Source of the DNA: a virus
IMG/VR virus record: IMGVR_UViG_3300017998_000013
Coordinates: 1-53,920 of that record
Reading direction: 5' to 3' (one strand)
DNA length: 53,920 bases
Position numbers and translations under genes: made by a program. Positions 53,198-53,920 of this stretch are shown here, in pieces. The notes under the pieces are model-generated. The model searched no databases and was not told the DNA's origin. It was given only the letters and a program-made list of their open reading frames with translations. Every line of letters begins with the position of its first letter. Position 1 is the first letter of the stretch.

Positions 53198-53920
53198 GTG
53201 TGCGAATTCCCAAGCTGGATAGAACAAAAAGACGGAACGATCTTGTTCCTGACCGACAAGGATATCAAGCATCATCATCTTGAGGTCAAAGATTCCATCG
53301 GACATTCTGCGATTCGCAAGTTATATCCCGGTGCGGCAGGGATGGACAAAGAGAACTTTCCCGCGCATCCGTTCGTCATGAAAGCCCTTAAGTCGGGTAA
53401 GATGAAGGGGATGGCTGAGTACAAATTCGGGCCAAACTGGAAGAATGTAATTGGTGTTATAGAAAAAGCATCCGACAAATCCTTATACTTTCACGCAACC
53501 AAGCCAATTAATTTAGATGATCTGCAAAAAGTCGCCGACGCTTTCAAACCTTTCACGAAAGCAAAACTGTCTGTAGAAACAAAATCTTTCACCACCAGGG
53601 ACGCTGCCTGGGACGCTGCCAGGGACGCTGCCAGGGACGCTGCCAGGGCCGCTGCCAGGGCCGCTGCCAGGGCCGCTGCCTGGGACGCTGCCAGGGCCGC
53701 TGCCTGGGACGCTGCCATCGACGCTGCCTGGGCCGCTGCCTGGGACGCTGCCAGGGACGCTGCCAGGGACGCTGCCAGGGACGCTGCCAGGGACGCTGCC
53801 ATCGACGCTGCCAGGGCCGCTGCCTGGGACGCTGCCAGGGACGCTGCCAGGGACGCTGCCAGGGACGCTGCCTGGGCCGCTGCCAGGGCCGCTGCCTGGG
53901 ACGCTGCCTGGGAATCAATC
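53198..53920 (+). CDS. Protein with Ala-rich tetrapeptide repeats (3' end outside window)
   Basis: GTG 53198 follows AAGGAGG and the frame is open for 241 codons to the window end. Residues 1-130 are globular (CEFPSWIEQKDGTILFLTDK; KSGKMKGMAEYKFGPNWKN; DKSLYFHATKPINLDDLQKV). From residue 134 there are 26 perfect-length tetrapeptides of the form (R/W/I)(D/A)AA. They should form a long Ala-rich helix with Arg or Trp every four residues. The last visible codons (GAA TCA ATC) leave the pattern, so the array may be nearly over. The function is unknown. Confidence 0.8.
   Translation, partial: MCEFPSWIEQKDGTILFLTDKDIKHHHLEVKDSIGHSAIRKLYPGAAGMDKENFPAHPFVMKALKSGKMKGMAEYKFGPNWKNVIGVIEKASDKSLYFHATKPINLDDLQKVADAFKPFTKAKLSVETKSFTTRDAAWDAARDAARDAARAAARAAARAAAWDAARAAAWDAAIDAAWAAAWDAARDAARDAARDAARDAAIDAARAAAWDAARDAARDAARDAAWAAARAAAWDAAWESI
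53597..53908 (+). repeat. 26 tandem copies of a 12-bp unit
   Basis: The unit is (AGG/TGG/ATC)(GAC/GCC)GCTGCC, repeated 26 times without indels. All variation is confined to two codons: the first gives Arg, Trp or Ile and the second Asp or Ala; GCTGCC is invariant. The near-invariance suggests recent expansion or active homogenisation. Confidence 0.95.

Noticed and set aside
53597-53908. CRISPR or non-coding satellite
   Set aside because: The 12-bp units have no spacers and are in frame with an upstream protein with a ribosome site.
53491-53918. Ala/Ser- or Arg/Pro/Gln-repeat proteins on the - strand
   Set aside because: They are antisense readings of the 12-bp coding repeat; the + frame has a start, ribosome site and a globular N-terminal domain.

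Overview
The window looks like most of the genome of a short-tailed (podovirus-type) tailed phage of a Gram-negative bacterium, possibly a metagenomic contig. The phage call rests on small and large terminase subunits, a P22-type portal, a scaffold-like protein, an N4 gp56-type major capsid protein, a T7-like tail nozzle, internal virion proteins, a GH24 lysozyme, and a lambda-like replication and recombination set. A bacterial, diderm host is inferred from AGGAGG-type ribosome sites, sigma70-like promoters (one is TTGACA-16-TATAAT), many Sec signal peptides and several lipoprotein signals. No integrase, excisionase or partition gene was seen. Both ends of the window lie inside protein-coding tandem repeats (15 bp on the left, 12 bp on the right), so both edge genes are cut.

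Left arm, + strand (1-16.4 kb). A pentapeptide-repeat protein tail is followed by a DUF1351-like coiled-coil gene broken by an apparent frameshift, a PD-(D/E)XK exonuclease and a Rad52-like annealing protein (recombination pair). Next come a lambda O-like initiator with four 11-bp iterons and an AT-rich stretch inside its own gene (probable origin), a DnaB-type helicase and a stand-alone primase zinc domain. Then comes an accessory block: five small zinc or HNH proteins, an SNF2 helicase and an N4-cytosine-type DNA methyltransferase, with HNH endonuclease genes inserted before and after the helicase. After a strong promoter, an Xre regulator and a terminator, there is a highly structured non-coding segment with tRNA-like features (12408-12555). 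A DUF1064-like nuclease follows, and then five consecutive small exported proteins or lipoproteins. A bidirectional terminator at 16447-16478 ends this arm.

Right arm, - strand (52.6 kb down to 16.5 kb). This is the late region, read from a divergent control region near 52.6 kb: nuclease, TerS, TerL, small genes, a terminator at about 48.65 kb, small genes, portal, scaffold, capsid and decoration protein. It continues with exported fibre-like proteins, a lysis region, adaptor and fibre-like exported proteins, tail nozzle, internal virion proteins, an isoprenylcysteine-methyltransferase-like membrane protein, a 2487-residue polyvalent ejection protein and an ATP-grasp enzyme. One HNH gene (27601-28362) sits in it on the opposite strand.

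Right edge, + strand (52.7-53.9 kb). Three tightly overlapping tiny genes precede a protein with an N-terminal globular domain and at least 26 Ala-rich tetrapeptide repeats.

The most unusual points are five Sec signal peptides on fibre- or decoration-like proteins inside the late structural operon, the tRNA-like RNA whose anticodon region appears interrupted, the origin embedded in the initiator gene, and the phage-borne ATP-grasp and membrane methyltransferase beside the ejection proteins. All functional calls were made by reading translated sequence by eye; no database search was run.
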